Source: Pseudomonadota bacterium (GTDB lineage: Bacteria > Pseudomonadota > Alphaproteobacteria > Rhizobiales > Rhizobiaceae). Taken from it: 64,000 nt of DNA. Where the stretch lies: assembly GCA_023451735.1 (NCBI GenBank), contig JAEXYH010000085.1, positions 62,001-126,000 of the forward strand, read 5' to 3'. Positions 43,967-53,949 of the stretch are shown piece after piece. Under the pieces are notes generated by a model that did not search any database, was not told the DNA's origin, and saw nothing but the letters and a program-made list of their open reading frames with translations. How positions within the stretch are numbered: the stretch's first letter is position 1; every line of letters begins with the position of its first letter. Position numbers and translations under genes: made by a program.

Positions 43967-45355
43967 TCAGGCCCGCAACTCCGCCGTTGGGCCGCTCACC
44001 TGCCGCTGTATGTTGGGGTTTATCGAAACAGCGGGCGCGTGCAGCGAGAACATGATGACGCCTGTCGCGAACAGAATGAAGATGGCGTCATTCTGGATCA
44101 GAAACAGGCTCTCCGTCAGGTTCATCACCAGCATCATTACCGTGTAAACATTCAGCCAAAGCCATCCAAAATACGGATCGCGACATTGAAGGACCGCGCC
44201 TTGGTAAACTGCCCGCACAAGCAGCATGACGAAGAGCATCATTCCGAACAATCCGAAGCTCAACATCGTATCGCGGAAGCCGTTATGGGCATGGGGAGCT
44301 TGCCACATGATTTCTGACCAGATAGCCCACGCAGAGGGGTTTGCTTCTGTCCAGAAGGATTGATAGCCGTAGCCCAACAGCAGGTGATCAGCGATCTGCC
44401 GATCGACCAGCTCCCATAGCGGCACACGGCCTGTCAGGGTCGCATCCTTGCCAAGCGCCTCCAAGAGCGGAACCAGAAATTCGTGAAGCAAAATAAGAAC
44501 ACCAACAGAAGTTTGCAAAGAAATCAAGATGATGACCACGCGGCTGATGCCGCGGCTTCGTTGCAATATGATGTAAAATGCGATCAGGAAATACGCCGAT
44601 CCAGTTGCGATCATCGCCGTCATCGATCCAGAGCCTGCAAGGCAGATAATGCCTGCTACCAGCAACACGACAGCGGCACGACGCAAGCCCAGGGACTTGT
44701 CGAGGAAAACGATCGTCGCGGCAAGCAGCGTGATGCTGGCGAACCAGCCAAGACTGTTTTTGTTGAGGAAAATCCCTCGCATGGCGCCATCACCTGGCAT
44801 GCGGGCGAGATTTGGTGATACTGCGAGCATCGCCACGCTGAGAACGATACAGGCTCCGAACGTCGCGAATACGATCAAAAGCAACTGCCTTGGAGTAAAA
44901 CGTATTGCCAACGCGTAGGCCAACAGCATCGTAAACAAAAGGCCGACCGCGCGTCTCAATGTCGTCGATGGTCCTATCGACCAGAGCACTGATAAGAACG
45001 GCAATGCAAGGATGACAGGTAAAAATAGGTTGCGTCTGATTGCGATAAAAAACTGCCTGTTGTTCCGGATCACGACAACGCTGGCAAAAGCATATGCGGG
45101 CAGACAAACCAGGCGCAACCTAGCCTTTGCCGGATCGCCTAACGCTCCATCGGCATCTGACATGAGGAGCGGGAAGAAGGCTCCCATCTGAAGGAAAAGG
45201 GATATGCCAGCTCCCCAGCATTCCACGGCTCGCCAATCGACGTCCAGCCCGCGGGCTGTTTTTTGAAAAACTTTCATCAACGGCGACCCAAAACGTGATA
45301 GGCAGGGATGATCCCAGAAAACGTTCAAATGTTGCGTCGTACTCGACGGCAGCAT
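43967..45355 (-). CDS. O-antigen ligase/ExoQ-like polysaccharide polymerase
   Basis: A predicted 462-residue membrane protein with about ten to eleven helices and a large periplasmic loop bearing GRVPLWELVDRQIADHLLLG, GYQSFW and PHAHNGFRDTMLSFGLFG, the Wzy_C (O-antigen ligase) signature. In rhizobia such proteins (ExoQ type) polymerise lipid-linked repeat units at the periplasmic face. The start is uncertain: ATG at 45355 was chosen, TTG at 45394 would add 13 residues and ATG at 45277 would remove 26; none has an ideal ribosome-binding site. It is transcribed toward the decarboxylase relic and lies next to the large signalling gene on the same strand. Confidence 0.82.
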   Translation of the reverse strand: MLPSSTTQHLNVFWDHPCLSRFGSPLMKVFQKTARGLDVDWRAVECWGAGISLFLQMGAFFPLLMSDADGALGDPAKARLRLVCLPAYAFASVVVIRNNRQFFIAIRRNLFLPVILALPFLSVLWSIGPSTTLRRAVGLLFTMLLAYALAIRFTPRQLLLIVFATFGACIVLSVAMLAVSPNLARMPGDGAMRGIFLNKNSLGWFASITLLAATIVFLDKSLGLRRAAVVLLVAGIICLAGSGSMTAMIATGSAYFLIAFYIILQRSRGISRVVIILISLQTSVGVLILLHEFLVPLLEALGKDATLTGRVPLWELVDRQIADHLLLGYGYQSFWTEANPSAWAIWSEIMWQAPHAHNGFRDTMLSFGLFGMMLFVMLLVRAVYQGAVLQCRDPYFGWLWLNVYTVMMLVMNLTESLFLIQNDAIFILFATGVIMFSLHAPAVSINPNIQRQVSGPTAELRA

Positions 45356-45732
45356 GATATTTCTTTCACCCTTATCCCAGTGCAAGTCGTACAAATGGGG
45401 TTTGCGCTACCTCGAACGCGCTATAGTGCCTTCAAAAACTCGCCGCATCGCCCCCTTCAGTTCCTTCTTGCTTCATCGAAAGTCGTAGATTCCCAATCAC
45501 GGGTGAGTGGTATGGAAAAGCTCAGCCTTTTAAAGGACCTCAGACTGGTCGTTAGACGTCATTTGGTTAATCGCATTGTCAAACTGCACGGTCGCAACAC
45601 GATGAACGCATAATACCACCACAGACGGACATGGCAGTGAGCGTTTCACCTCTAACCCCAAACCCATATCAAAGGTGAGAACTCAGAAAATGAGCATCGG
45701 GCCTTTCGTGGCCTAGCGGCAAACCGAAGCGG
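45356..45732. other. Intergenic region between polymerase and hybrid-kinase genes
   Basis: This gap should contain the polymerase promoter and the end of the hybrid-kinase transcript. A 33-codon plus-strand frame at 45512-45613 (starting MEKLSLLKDL, preceded by GGGTGAG) could be a tiny basic protein but has no further support. No hairpin with T-run was found. Confidence 0.3.
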
Positions 45733-48700
45733 CTATTCCTCGGCAGCGACGACAACGCGAAGAAGAGCGGGCAGAGAAGCCGAGCCCGTGCGCCGCATAA
45801 TCGAGGCACGGTGGTTTTCCACTGTTCGCTGACTAATTCTCATTTCCGCAGCGATAATCTTGTTGGGCTGACCACCTAAAATGCGCTCAAGGATCTGGCG
45901 TTGTCGCGTTGTCAGAGCACTAAGCGTTTTTCTCGCAGCATCACGTCGTTCCGAGCGTTCATTAATATTACGCGACGAAAGCGAAGCCTTCCGAACACTC
46001 AGTTGAATCTCTTGTGAAGAAAACGGCTTTTCGACAAAGTCGACCGCACCCCGTTTCATGGCTTCGACAGCCATTTGTACATCGCTGTGTCCGGTAATGA
46101 TAATCATCGGAAATCGATGGTGCCTTTCCCTCAATGTACTTAAGAGCTCGAGGCCACTCGTACCCGGCAGATGAGCATCAATCAGCAAGCAGCTTGCTCG
46201 GTTCGGATCATATCCTGCCAGATACTCTTCCGCCGAAATGTGGGTCATGACAGACCAAGCACCATCATCAAAAAATGCCTTGACGCTGTCTCTCACTCCC
46301 GCATCGTCGTCAATAATCTCGACCAGCGTGCAGACACTATTTGGCGGCGGGGCGGCGGGGCTGTCCGAGCTCTTTAGGTCGCGGAGCCGCGCCTGCAAGG
46401 TAACTATCGCACTCACTATATCCTTGAGTTTAGCCGGCTTGTTCAAATGTGTAATTTTGTGCCGCACGCATTCGCGCAATGTAATGCTGGAGATATCACC
46501 CGTCAGGATCAATGCAGGTGCCGCATGGCCCAAAAGACCACGGATATTGATAATCGTTGCAATCCCGTCCATTCCTGGATGCAGATTGAGGTCGGCCAGA
46601 ATGATATCCGGGACGAACTCTGCTTTTTGTACAAGATTGATGGCTTGGGAGCCATTTGCCGCAACGGCCACGACATAACCATCCTGTTCCAGTCCAATCT
46701 TCAGAAGATCTCGCATCCCGTCCTCATCTTCAATCACGAGGATGGAAGCGCTCGGATGACTTAGAGTTTTGCGCTTCGCCTGAGGCAGCGGCATGCGCGG
46801 ACTTCCCATAGGCGCGATATCGATCTCGACCGAAAAAACCGAGCCTTTTTCGGATGTCGAGCGAACGCACACCTTAAGACCGGTCAAATCGCTTAGCCGC
46901 TTAACAATCGAAAGGCCGAGTCCCAGCCCGTACTCCCTATCTTCATGGCTCGCGTCAACCCGGTGGTATTCGTTGAAAACGTTGTCGATCTGGTTTTCGG
47001 GAATTCCAATCCCAGTGTCCCACACTTGCAGTTTAAGCTTCCCGCCTTTCCGCCGGCAGCCGACCAGCACCCGGCCCTTCAACGTGTACTTCAACGCATT
47101 CGACAGCAAGTTCCGGATAATCTGTTCCAGAAGGCGAGGATCGGTATGAACGGCAAGCTGACAGGAGACGACACGCAACTCCAGTCCCTTTGCCTTGGCT
47201 TGGTAAGAAAATTCCCGTTCCAGACGCTCCAAAATGTTATTTACGATAAAATTTTCGAACTGGGGGTGTACGATGCCAGCTTCAATCTGGTCGATATTCA
47301 GTACCGTGTTGAGGATAACCGACATCGACGTTAATGTTTCCTCCATGCGCTTAACGAATACGCGCGACTGAGGATCCTCTGCGCTTTTTTCCAAAAGGCC
47401 ATGGAGAAGTTTCAATGCCTGCAGAGGTTGTCGGAGGTCATGGCTTGCCGCTGTCAAGAGTTTTGACTTGGCCTCCGTCGCAAGTTCTGCCGATCTCTTT
47501 GCAGACTCTCGGCTCTCAGCGATTTGTTTCTGGACACTCATGTCAATGAAGGTGACGACGACACCCTCAATGCTTCCTTGCTTCATACGATAAGGCTTGA
47601 TCCGGCGAATATACCAGCGACCGTCACGCGCTGCAGTTTCCTTATCGATCGAACCGCCAGTTTCCAGGACCGCGACCGCATCTGCCGACAAACTCATGTC
47701 GTCAGCCAGTGGGCTCAGGTCAGAAAATGGCCGGCCAACATCCGAGGGTAAGATGTTGAAGAGCGATCGCATTGCAGGTGTAAAAAAACGAATTTTGAGC
47801 GATATGTCGAGAAACAGCATTGGAACGTCGGTGCTGAAGAGAACATTCTCGAGATCGTTAAAGATAGACTGCTGGCGCTCCAATGTTTCCTGCAGTTGAC
47901 TATTCAGAGACGTTAACTCCTCATTTAGCGACTGCAACTCTTCCTTGGAGGTCACAAGTTCCTCGTTTGTCGACTGATATTCTTCTTTTAGTGACAGTGC
48001 TTCGGCAGTGACAATCTTGTGCTCCCGTCCGGCAATTTCGAGGCTGCGAATGGCATCCTGAAGTTCGGAGCGGGTTTCTTCGAGCTCAAGCTCGAGGAGG
48101 CGTGCGGCATCGATATTCCCACTTGGCTGAGGAGGCGCCAACCTCCGTGCAGGCGGTTCCTCAACAAAACAGATCAGGAACAGCTCTTTGTTGTAGTCAG
48201 AGATCGGATCGACATCGATAACGACCTGCGACTCGACACCGTCACGCTCGAGTTTTGCGCCATGAGCAACAAACCGCTTATCATCCCGAGCAGCGCGATG
48301 GATTGCCGAGCGGATCTTGCTATGAAGGGACTTCGGTGTGATGGCATAAAGGTTATGGGATGCCGGACCGGATGCAAACTGAAGAAATCTTGCGGTAGGA
48401 CCGATTGAGTAGAGACACTCACCCTCGCGATTGATCAGAATGGTAGCAGGAACATGTCGGTCGAGCAAAGCTTGAGAGACGATGGCGCCTATCGTGTTCT
48501 GGTCCTCTACCGTGCTCGTTTTACTGGGTAATGTCGGCACGAGAGAGTTGCTGAAAGCAGTCATATTGAAGTGTAAGTCGTCGGCGACTTGAGCTCCGAG
48601 CCGACGATAAACACGATCGGCTTTGGAAATAAGTTTGAAGCGATCTTCCATTTTCCCGACGGTTTCAGACTTCCCGATAAGCAGCACACCATTTCCATGC

Positions 48701-50010
48701 AGCGCAAAACTCAACAAGCTGAGAATCTTGGCCTGGGCGTCTGGCTCCAGGTAGATCAACAGATTGCGGCATGAAACGAGATCCATGCTGGAAAAGGGCG
48801 GGTCGTTCAAGACGTTGTGGACAGCAAAAATGACGCTTTCACGAAGTTCGGGCACAACACTGTAACCGGTATCGTCGCGTACAAAATAATCACTGAGAAA
48901 CTCAGGCGGCACGGTCTGGACGGCAGAGATCGAATAGTGCCCGTGCCTTGCGATGGAGATGGCGTCGGGGTCGGCATCCGACCCAAATATCTGTACTTTG
49001 ACCGCCAATCCCAGAGATCTGATATGATGGAGAAAGAGGATGGCGAGTGAATAAGCTTCCTCACCGGAACTGCAGCCTGCAACCCATATTCTCACCGTCT
49101 CATCCCTGAGCTTTTCTCGAATGAGCTCGGGGATAATGCGTGAACGAAGGAAATCGAAAACCGTGATATCGCGGAAGAAAGCCGTGACTTTGATCAGAAG
49201 ACTTTTCGCAAGGTACCGCCGTTCCTCCTCGCTATTTTTGAGTATGTCGAGATATTGTTCAGCCTTATCTTCGGATATGCCGAGAATGGCGCGACGTTTT
49301 TCGATTCGGCGCTGCAGGGTTCCATGTTTGTATAAAGAGAAATCGTTTGAGGTGGAGCGCCTCAACACTTCAAGTATTTGCGGCAGGAGCTCTGTTTGCT
49401 TTCGGTCTATCATGCCTGAATAGCTATCGGCAGCCGACGGCTGATAACGGATGATCGCTTCGGCGATATCCGCGACCGGAAGTATGACGGCGTGGGCAGC
49501 GGAGGCTATTGCGCTTTGCGGCATGCCCTCGAACTCGGCTTCTGTTGGCTCCTGTACCAAGACTAGACCACCAGCAGCCCCAATGGCGCCTGCCGTGGCC
49601 GAACCATCAGATCCGGTCCCCGAGAGAATAACCGAGATTGCCCTGTGGCCATATTCTTTTTCCAGAGACCGCATCAAGAAATCGAATGGAAGTCGAACTC
49701 CAGCCCGCTCAGGGTCCCGACTTAGACGGATTTTCTGTGCTTCGACCGACATGTACACACCCGGAGGGATGACATAGACATGTTCGGGCATCAAATCGAC
49801 GCCGTCGACCGCCTCAACGACGGTCAACGTAGTGACATCACCCAACAGTTCAACGAGCATGCTCTCATGTGCAGGGTGCAGATGCTGGACAAACAGGAAT
49901 GCACACCCGGTGTGCGAAGGTAGTCTCTGCAGAAGTCCTCTTATCGCGCTGAGACCGCCTGATGAGGCACCAATTCCAACAACCTTGTATTCGGTATCTG
50001 CCTCTAACAT
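45733..50010 (-). CDS. CheB-CheR-PAS-histidine kinase-REC-REC-LuxR hybrid signalling protein
   Basis: A 1425-residue single chain with, in order: CheB methylesterase (about 8-190; S16, H43, D135 triad), CheR methyltransferase (about 205-475; AGCSSGEEAYSLA, then FGSDAD and FSSMDLVSCRNLLIYL), a PAS-like segment (about 505-620), a glutamate-rich coiled coil (635-715), a second PAS (about 718-830), a HisKA domain with H857 (ASHDLRQP), an ATPase domain (N971 box, DTGIGIP 998-1004, GLGLGLS), receiver 1 (D1140), receiver 2 of FixJ type (D1278) and a LuxR helix-turn-helix (about 1360-1420). All expected catalytic residues are present. There is no membrane segment, so it is cytoplasmic. It may control the adjacent exopolysaccharide genes. 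The ribosome-binding site is weak (GTGAAAAACG). Confidence 0.9.
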   Translation of the reverse strand: MLEADTEYKVVGIGASSGGLSAIRGLLQRLPSHTGCAFLFVQHLHPAHESMLVELLGDVTTLTVVEAVDGVDLMPEHVYVIPPGVYMSVEAQKIRLSRDPERAGVRLPFDFLMRSLEKEYGHRAISVILSGTGSDGSATAGAIGAAGGLVLVQEPTEAEFEGMPQSAIASAAHAVILPVADIAEAIIRYQPSAADSYSGMIDRKQTELLPQILEVLRRSTSNDFSLYKHGTLQRRIEKRRAILGISEDKAEQYLDILKNSEEERRYLAKSLLIKVTAFFRDITVFDFLRSRIIPELIREKLRDETVRIWVAGCSSGEEAYSLAILFLHHIRSLGLAVKVQIFGSDADPDAISIARHGHYSISAVQTVPPEFLSDYFVRDDTGYSVVPELRESVIFAVHNVLNDPPFSSMDLVSCRNLLIYLEPDAQAKILSLLSFALHGNGVLLIGKSETVGKMEDRFKLISKADRVYRRLGAQVADDLHFNMTAFSNSLVPTLPSKTSTVEDQNTIGAIVSQALLDRHVPATILINREGECLYSIGPTARFLQFASGPASHNLYAITPKSLHSKIRSAIHRAARDDKRFVAHGAKLERDGVESQVVIDVDPISDYNKELFLICFVEEPPARRLAPPQPSGNIDAARLLELELEETRSELQDAIRSLEIAGREHKIVTAEALSLKEEYQSTNEELVTSKEELQSLNEELTSLNSQLQETLERQQSIFNDLENVLFSTDVPMLFLDISLKIRFFTPAMRSLFNILPSDVGRPFSDLSPLADDMSLSADAVAVLETGGSIDKETAARDGRWYIRRIKPYRMKQGSIEGVVVTFIDMSVQKQIAESRESAKRSAELATEAKSKLLTAASHDLRQPLQALKLLHGLLEKSAEDPQSRVFVKRMEETLTSMSVILNTVLNIDQIEAGIVHPQFENFIVNNILERLEREFSYQAKAKGLELRVVSCQLAVHTDPRLLEQIIRNLLSNALKYTLKGRVLVGCRRKGGKLKLQVWDTGIGIPENQIDNVFNEYHRVDASHEDREYGLGLGLSIVKRLSDLTGLKVCVRSTSEKGSVFSVEIDIAPMGSPRMPLPQAKRKTLSHPSASILVIEDEDGMRDLLKIGLEQDGYVVAVAANGSQAINLVQKAEFVPDIILADLNLHPGMDGIATIINIRGLLGHAAPALILTGDISSITLRECVRHKITHLNKPAKLKDIVSAIVTLQARLRDLKSSDSPAAPPPNSVCTLVEIIDDDAGVRDSVKAFFDDGAWSVMTHISAEEYLAGYDPNRASCLLIDAHLPGTSGLELLSTLRERHHRFPMIIITGHSDVQMAVEAMKRGAVDFVEKPFSSQEIQLSVRKASLSSRNINERSERRDAARKTLSALTTRQRQILERILGGQPNKIIAAEMRISQRTVENHRASIMRRTGSASLPALLRVVVAAEE

Positions 50011-50561
50011 CGTTTTTCACGTGAGTGTTTTACTGGTTTTCTCGAGCTCGCATCTTCTACATCAATGCCCCGCTTCGACTACTCCCTATGCCGGGAGAAC
50101 TTAGCCTCTTTCGACCAAAGACCGACGCGGCAAATACTTGGGGGCGTCATGCAGATCTATCGCTGTACTTTATCGTTCCGCTAGCCGGATCGACGGCTGC
50201 TTCCCGCATGGTACTGCTCCTCAACCGTACGGTTTATATGCGTTTAAGGTGTACCGTATCGAGACGATATAAGTCTTTAGGGCAAATGTCGACGCCGATT
50301 TCCGACATATACTTATATTATCATTGCAAAAACGCACAAAAACCCATTTACATAAAATAAAAACCAGTACATCCCTAGGTATTTTCCGAATCTTTCAAAA
50401 CTGTATTACTACATCGTAGTATCACAATGTCGCGGGCGCCTTAGAGAATATGACATGCCGGGTTGCGGGACTAGGTTTCGACGGAAGGGGTATTCGTCTG
50501 AAACGTAGGATAGCTCGCGTGAGAATTAGCAAATTGTTCTAACGTCCCATACTTTAGGGAC
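50011..50561. promoter_or_regulatory. Long AT-rich divergent control region
   Basis: About 550 bases between the hybrid kinase start and the first small frame on the other strand. It contains a perfect inverted repeat TACTAC-ATC-GTAGTA at 50407-50421. This runs into AGTATCACAATG, nearly the same as the left half of the operator at 41291. A-rich tracts (CACAAAAACCC, AAAATAAAAACC) are also present. A regulated promoter for the LuxR genes is likely; no gene is visible. Confidence 0.5.
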
Positions 50562-50657
50562 ATGAACACTCTTATTTTGGAGGATCAAAACAGGGCGAAC
50601 TTAAACGGGTCGGTTAAACTGACGAACGTGTCGGCGCTGCGATCCAACGGGGGATAG
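50562..50657 (+). CDS. Possible 31-codon leader peptide
   Basis: ATG at 50562 is preceded by AGGGA and opens a 31-residue frame (MNTLILEDQN...) that ends with TAG 5 bases before the next gene start. Placement directly ahead of a regulator gene with tight spacing is typical for a leader peptide, but coding potential cannot be judged at this length. Confidence 0.3.
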   Translation: MNTLILEDQNRANLNGSVKLTNVSALRSNGG

Positions 50658-50662
50658 AAACA

Positions 50663-51406
50663 ATGGCTGTCGCCATCAAAAGCTATGATCAGACCTCAGC
50701 TCTGAGCGAATTCGGCCCGTTGGCCAATTCTCAAGTGGAAATCGCGCCGCGGCATGAAATGGATCCGCAGAAGTTGGCCATTGTCGATGATCGCGCTCTG
50801 GATCGCGAATGTTTGGCACGAAGTCTTGTTGCTCATGGCCTGGATATGGCGGTCGACGTATTTTCATCCATCGACAGTTGGAGGAAGGCATCCGGCCCGC
50901 GTCACGCAGGCATACTCATCAACGTCGGGCACGGCGATTTCTACAACGACACATTCCTTCAGGATCTACAGGATCTGATCAAGGATTTTCCGGCCGTACA
51001 TGTGGTCATTCTCGCGGACAACCGCGATCTTCGTCAGGTATTGCAGGCCTTCGAAGTGGGTGTACGTGGTTATATCTCTTCCGCGATAGGGTTGGCGGTC
51101 TGCGTCAGCGCTATTTCGCTGGCTCTTGCGGGAGGCGCATTCATTTCCGCTGAAACCCTTGATGACCTTCCGCAGCTTATGGCCATAGCAGAAAAACGTG
51201 AACGCCACAGGGCAGCCATGTTCACACAGCGCGAGGCGGATGTAATTGACGCGCTGAGCCAAGGCAAGCCGAACAAGATCATTGCCTACGAGCTCACGCT
51301 TCGCGAAAGCACAGTCAAGGTTCATATCCGAAACATCATGAAGAAACTGAACGCGAGAAACCGCACTGAGGTTATCTTCAAGATATCTGACATGTATCGC
51401 CATTGA
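50663..51406 (+). CDS. LuxR-family regulator with degenerate receiver (1)
   Basis: A 247-residue NarL/LuxR-like protein. The N-terminal receiver fold retains the acidic pair D42-D43 (IVDDR) but the phospho-acceptor position reads ILINVGH (N87), so it probably cannot be phosphorylated in the normal way. The C-terminal helix-turn-helix is canonical (FTQREADVIDALSQGKPNKI, then STVKVHIRNIMKKLNARNRT). GGGGATAG lies 7 bases before the ATG. A paralogue follows 211 bases later. Both sit between the hybrid kinase and the export genes and are likely regulators of exopolysaccharide production. Confidence 0.8.
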   Translation: MAVAIKSYDQTSALSEFGPLANSQVEIAPRHEMDPQKLAIVDDRALDRECLARSLVAHGLDMAVDVFSSIDSWRKASGPRHAGILINVGHGDFYNDTFLQDLQDLIKDFPAVHVVILADNRDLRQVLQAFEVGVRGYISSAIGLAVCVSAISLALAGGAFISAETLDDLPQLMAIAEKRERHRAAMFTQREADVIDALSQGKPNKIIAYELTLRESTVKVHIRNIMKKLNARNRTEVIFKISDMYRH

Positions 51407-51617
51407 GGCCGGCAAACGGCCCTCTCATCTATCGGATCCCCTGCCGAGTACCGGGCAGCGTGCCTTCAAAAGCGAGGACACTGCAGACCAGCCGATGTCC
51501 GTGGCTCTGTGATTGCGCCAAACGTCAACCTGTTTGCCACAAAGCCTCGATGGGAAGATTTCGGATAGAAAGAGAATTCGATTGAGTGCGAGTATAGCGG
51601 TAGAGGAGTAATTTCCG

Positions 51618-52319
51618 ATGATGATGAATGACGACAATGCTTTTCATCGGGCGGAATTCGGCCCGGGCTTTCACGCAGACGGCGGCTATGTTGCCCTGAT
51701 TGACCGGCGGACGCTGGAGCGCGAATGCCTAGCTCACAGCCTGGCATCTCATCACATAAACCGGCGCATTCTGACCTTCTCCCAGTTGTGCGACTGGGAG
51801 GCTGCGAAGAATAGCATCGGCTTGCCAGCTGTGGTCTTATTTTATGCAGCACATGTGCGGGACGAAGCGACAAGTGAGATTGCCCAGGTGGTGACTGCTG
51901 TCTCGCCAGCCGCCGTCGTGGTCATGTCAGATGAGGAGAATGTTGGTGCAGTTCTCGACCTTATTTCCTTGGGAGCGAGAGGCTACTTGCCGAACTCGGT
52001 AAGTATAGACATCTGCATCCGGGCCATCGGCCTTGCAATAGCTGGCGGCCGCTTCATCCCCGCGAGCAGCCTGTTGAACATAGGAAATGTTCTTGGCCTG
52101 ACATCGCACAAACCTTTATCTCCGGTGAAGTTCACGCGCCGCCAGTTCGCCATTGCCGAGGCGCTGCGATGTGGAAAGGGCAACAAGGATATCGCCTTGG
52201 AGCTCAACCTTTGCGAAAGCACGATAAAGGTCCATGTTCGCAATATAATGCGAAAGCTTGGAGCAACCAATCGCACCGAAGTCGCCTACAAGCTCAGTGA
52301 CATTGCAAGTGCACGATAG
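51618..52319 (+). CDS. LuxR-family regulator with degenerate receiver (2)
   Basis: A 233-residue paralogue of the preceding gene, sharing ECLA.SL in the first helix and a near-identical helix-turn-helix (STIKVHVRNIMRKLGATNRT). The acidic pair is reduced to D29-R30 and the phospho-acceptor site reads VVLFYAAH (Y76), so the receiver is even more degraded. GAGGAG lies 9 bases before the first of three in-frame ATGs. The gene is probably a duplication; it may heterodimerise with its neighbour or bind small ligands instead of phosphate. Confidence 0.8.
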   Translation: MMMNDDNAFHRAEFGPGFHADGGYVALIDRRTLERECLAHSLASHHINRRILTFSQLCDWEAAKNSIGLPAVVLFYAAHVRDEATSEIAQVVTAVSPAAVVVMSDEENVGAVLDLISLGARGYLPNSVSIDICIRAIGLAIAGGRFIPASSLLNIGNVLGLTSHKPLSPVKFTRRQFAIAEALRCGKGNKDIALELNLCESTIKVHVRNIMRKLGATNRTEVAYKLSDIASAR

Positions 52320-52641
52320 CTGTAAGCCTCCACAGCGGATTGGCGTCCAGAGCTGCCGTCTGGCTGACCTGCAGTCGGCCCGCAACTAATGGCTCTGCCG
52401 GTCAGTTCGCCCCCTGCCACGAACTGATTGCGTGCGGCCCACCAAAACGAACAGCGGGTTAGACTTCAGATCTTCCCTCATCATTAAGGATGAAGCCCGC
52501 CGAAACACCTCTGGCTTCCAGAAAGACTGTTCAGACCGCATACTGGCGGTGTGACTTTGGAGTGCATTGGGCCTGACAACCGCAAAGCATCCAACGTTCG
52601 AAACCGAAGTCCGAAAAGGATGTTTCAAGGCTGGACACAAC
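52320..52641. other. Intergenic region upstream of the export gene
   Basis: About 320 bases that presumably contain the promoter of the exopolysaccharide export gene. No palindrome or consensus promoter stands out. Confidence 0.35.
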
Positions 52642-53949
52642 ATGAGGCAGCGATTTTCGAATCCTGGTATGTTCTGCGCGGTTATAGCTTGGAGCGTAAG
52701 TTTCATACTTTTCGGTATTGTGCCGCCGGCTCTCGCTGACAGCACACCGCTTGCTCCGCAGTCCAAGGTAAGAATGACGGTCGTCCAGTGGTCTTCATCC
52801 AAAAGTCAGTATGAGCAGTGGGATGCGATCAGTGGTGAATATACGGTTTCGGACGCAGGCGCTCTTGTCCTGCCATTTCTTGGTCCGGTCCCGGTTGGGC
52901 CGATGGATATCACCGATCTGGCGGACGAAATCGCCAAGCGTCTTCAGGAGAAAATCAGTTTAGTTCAGCGACCGACGGTCACTCTGGAGGTTCTTGAATA
53001 CCCGCCAATTTATGTCGCGGGGGCGGTCGCCCGGCCTGGAGAATACAAATTCCACCCTGGTCTTACTGTTTTGCAGTCTCTAACGATGAGTGGTGGACCG
53101 CTGCGTGTCACAAGCCAGCAGCACTTGCAGACAATAAACCTTAGAGGAGAACTGCAAGAGATCGAACAGTCTCTCCTGCGACGTTCTGCCAAGTTGGCGC
53201 GGCTTCGAGCGGAAATAGCGGGAACTCCTGACATCACCTTCGATCAGTTCCCGGGCACCGACCAGCAATATGCTGCGGCGATTTTCGACCAGGAGCGGGC
53301 AATTAATCAGACCCGTTCAAATGCAATGGCCAGACAATCAAAAGCGTTCACGGAATTGAGCGATCTCCTGAACGCAGAGGTCAATACGCTTAAGGAAAAG
53401 CTGGAAGGGGCTGAAAATAACGTGAAATCGGTAGAAGACCAGCTGAACAGCGTCAGGACCTTGGTTGAGCAGGGTCTTGCGATTGCGTCGCGCCAGCTGG
53501 AACTTGAACGATTGCTCACGGCTTATCGTTCAGATCGCCTCGATATTCTCACCGCGATTATGCGTGCGCGCCAGGGGATCAGCGAGGCACGGAGAAACCT
53601 GGAAGGACTCCATGACACGCGACGAAGTGAAATCGCGTCCGAGCTGCAGTCAGAACAAGCGAATTTCGATCAGCTGAAAATGAAAAGGGACACGACGCAG
53701 AAGCTGCTCGTCGAGAACCTCTTGGACGGCAACCGCGCACAAGGACAAGGCGAAGACGTACCGCTTGTCTTTACCGTGAGCCGACGGAAAAACGAACAGA
53801 TCACCCAGTTCGTAGCCTCGGAGACAACGCCGTTGGCGCCAGGTGATGTCGTCAAGGTTGCCCAGCCTCTCCCTTCTGGAGGATCGTCCAGAGCCATGCC
53901 TGTCCTATCGCCCGAAACGGCAACCCAGTCCGGTCAGGCGAGCCAGTGA
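52642..53949 (+). CDS. ExoF/Wza-like polysaccharide export protein
   Basis: A 435-residue exported protein: signal peptide (about 1-33, ending PALA), polysaccharide export domain (SGEYTVSDAGALVLPFLGPV, LADEIAKRLQEKISLVQRPT), SLBB region (YVAGAVARPGEYKFHPGLTV), then a long coiled coil (about 195-360) and a C-terminal segment (VSRRKNEQITQFVASETTPL). This layout is that of rhizobial ExoF rather than the shorter Wza. No lipobox cysteine is evident. ATG at 52642 was chosen as it gives a normal signal peptide; AAGG lies about 11 bases upstream. It precedes the flippase gene by 181 bases. Confidence 0.82.
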   Translation: MRQRFSNPGMFCAVIAWSVSFILFGIVPPALADSTPLAPQSKVRMTVVQWSSSKSQYEQWDAISGEYTVSDAGALVLPFLGPVPVGPMDITDLADEIAKRLQEKISLVQRPTVTLEVLEYPPIYVAGAVARPGEYKFHPGLTVLQSLTMSGGPLRVTSQQHLQTINLRGELQEIEQSLLRRSAKLARLRAEIAGTPDITFDQFPGTDQQYAAAIFDQERAINQTRSNAMARQSKAFTELSDLLNAEVNTLKEKLEGAENNVKSVEDQLNSVRTLVEQGLAIASRQLELERLLTAYRSDRLDILTAIMRARQGISEARRNLEGLHDTRRSEIASELQSEQANFDQLKMKRDTTQKLLVENLLDGNRAQGQGEDVPLVFTVSRRKNEQITQFVASETTPLAPGDVVKVAQPLPSGGSSRAMPVLSPETATQSGQASQ

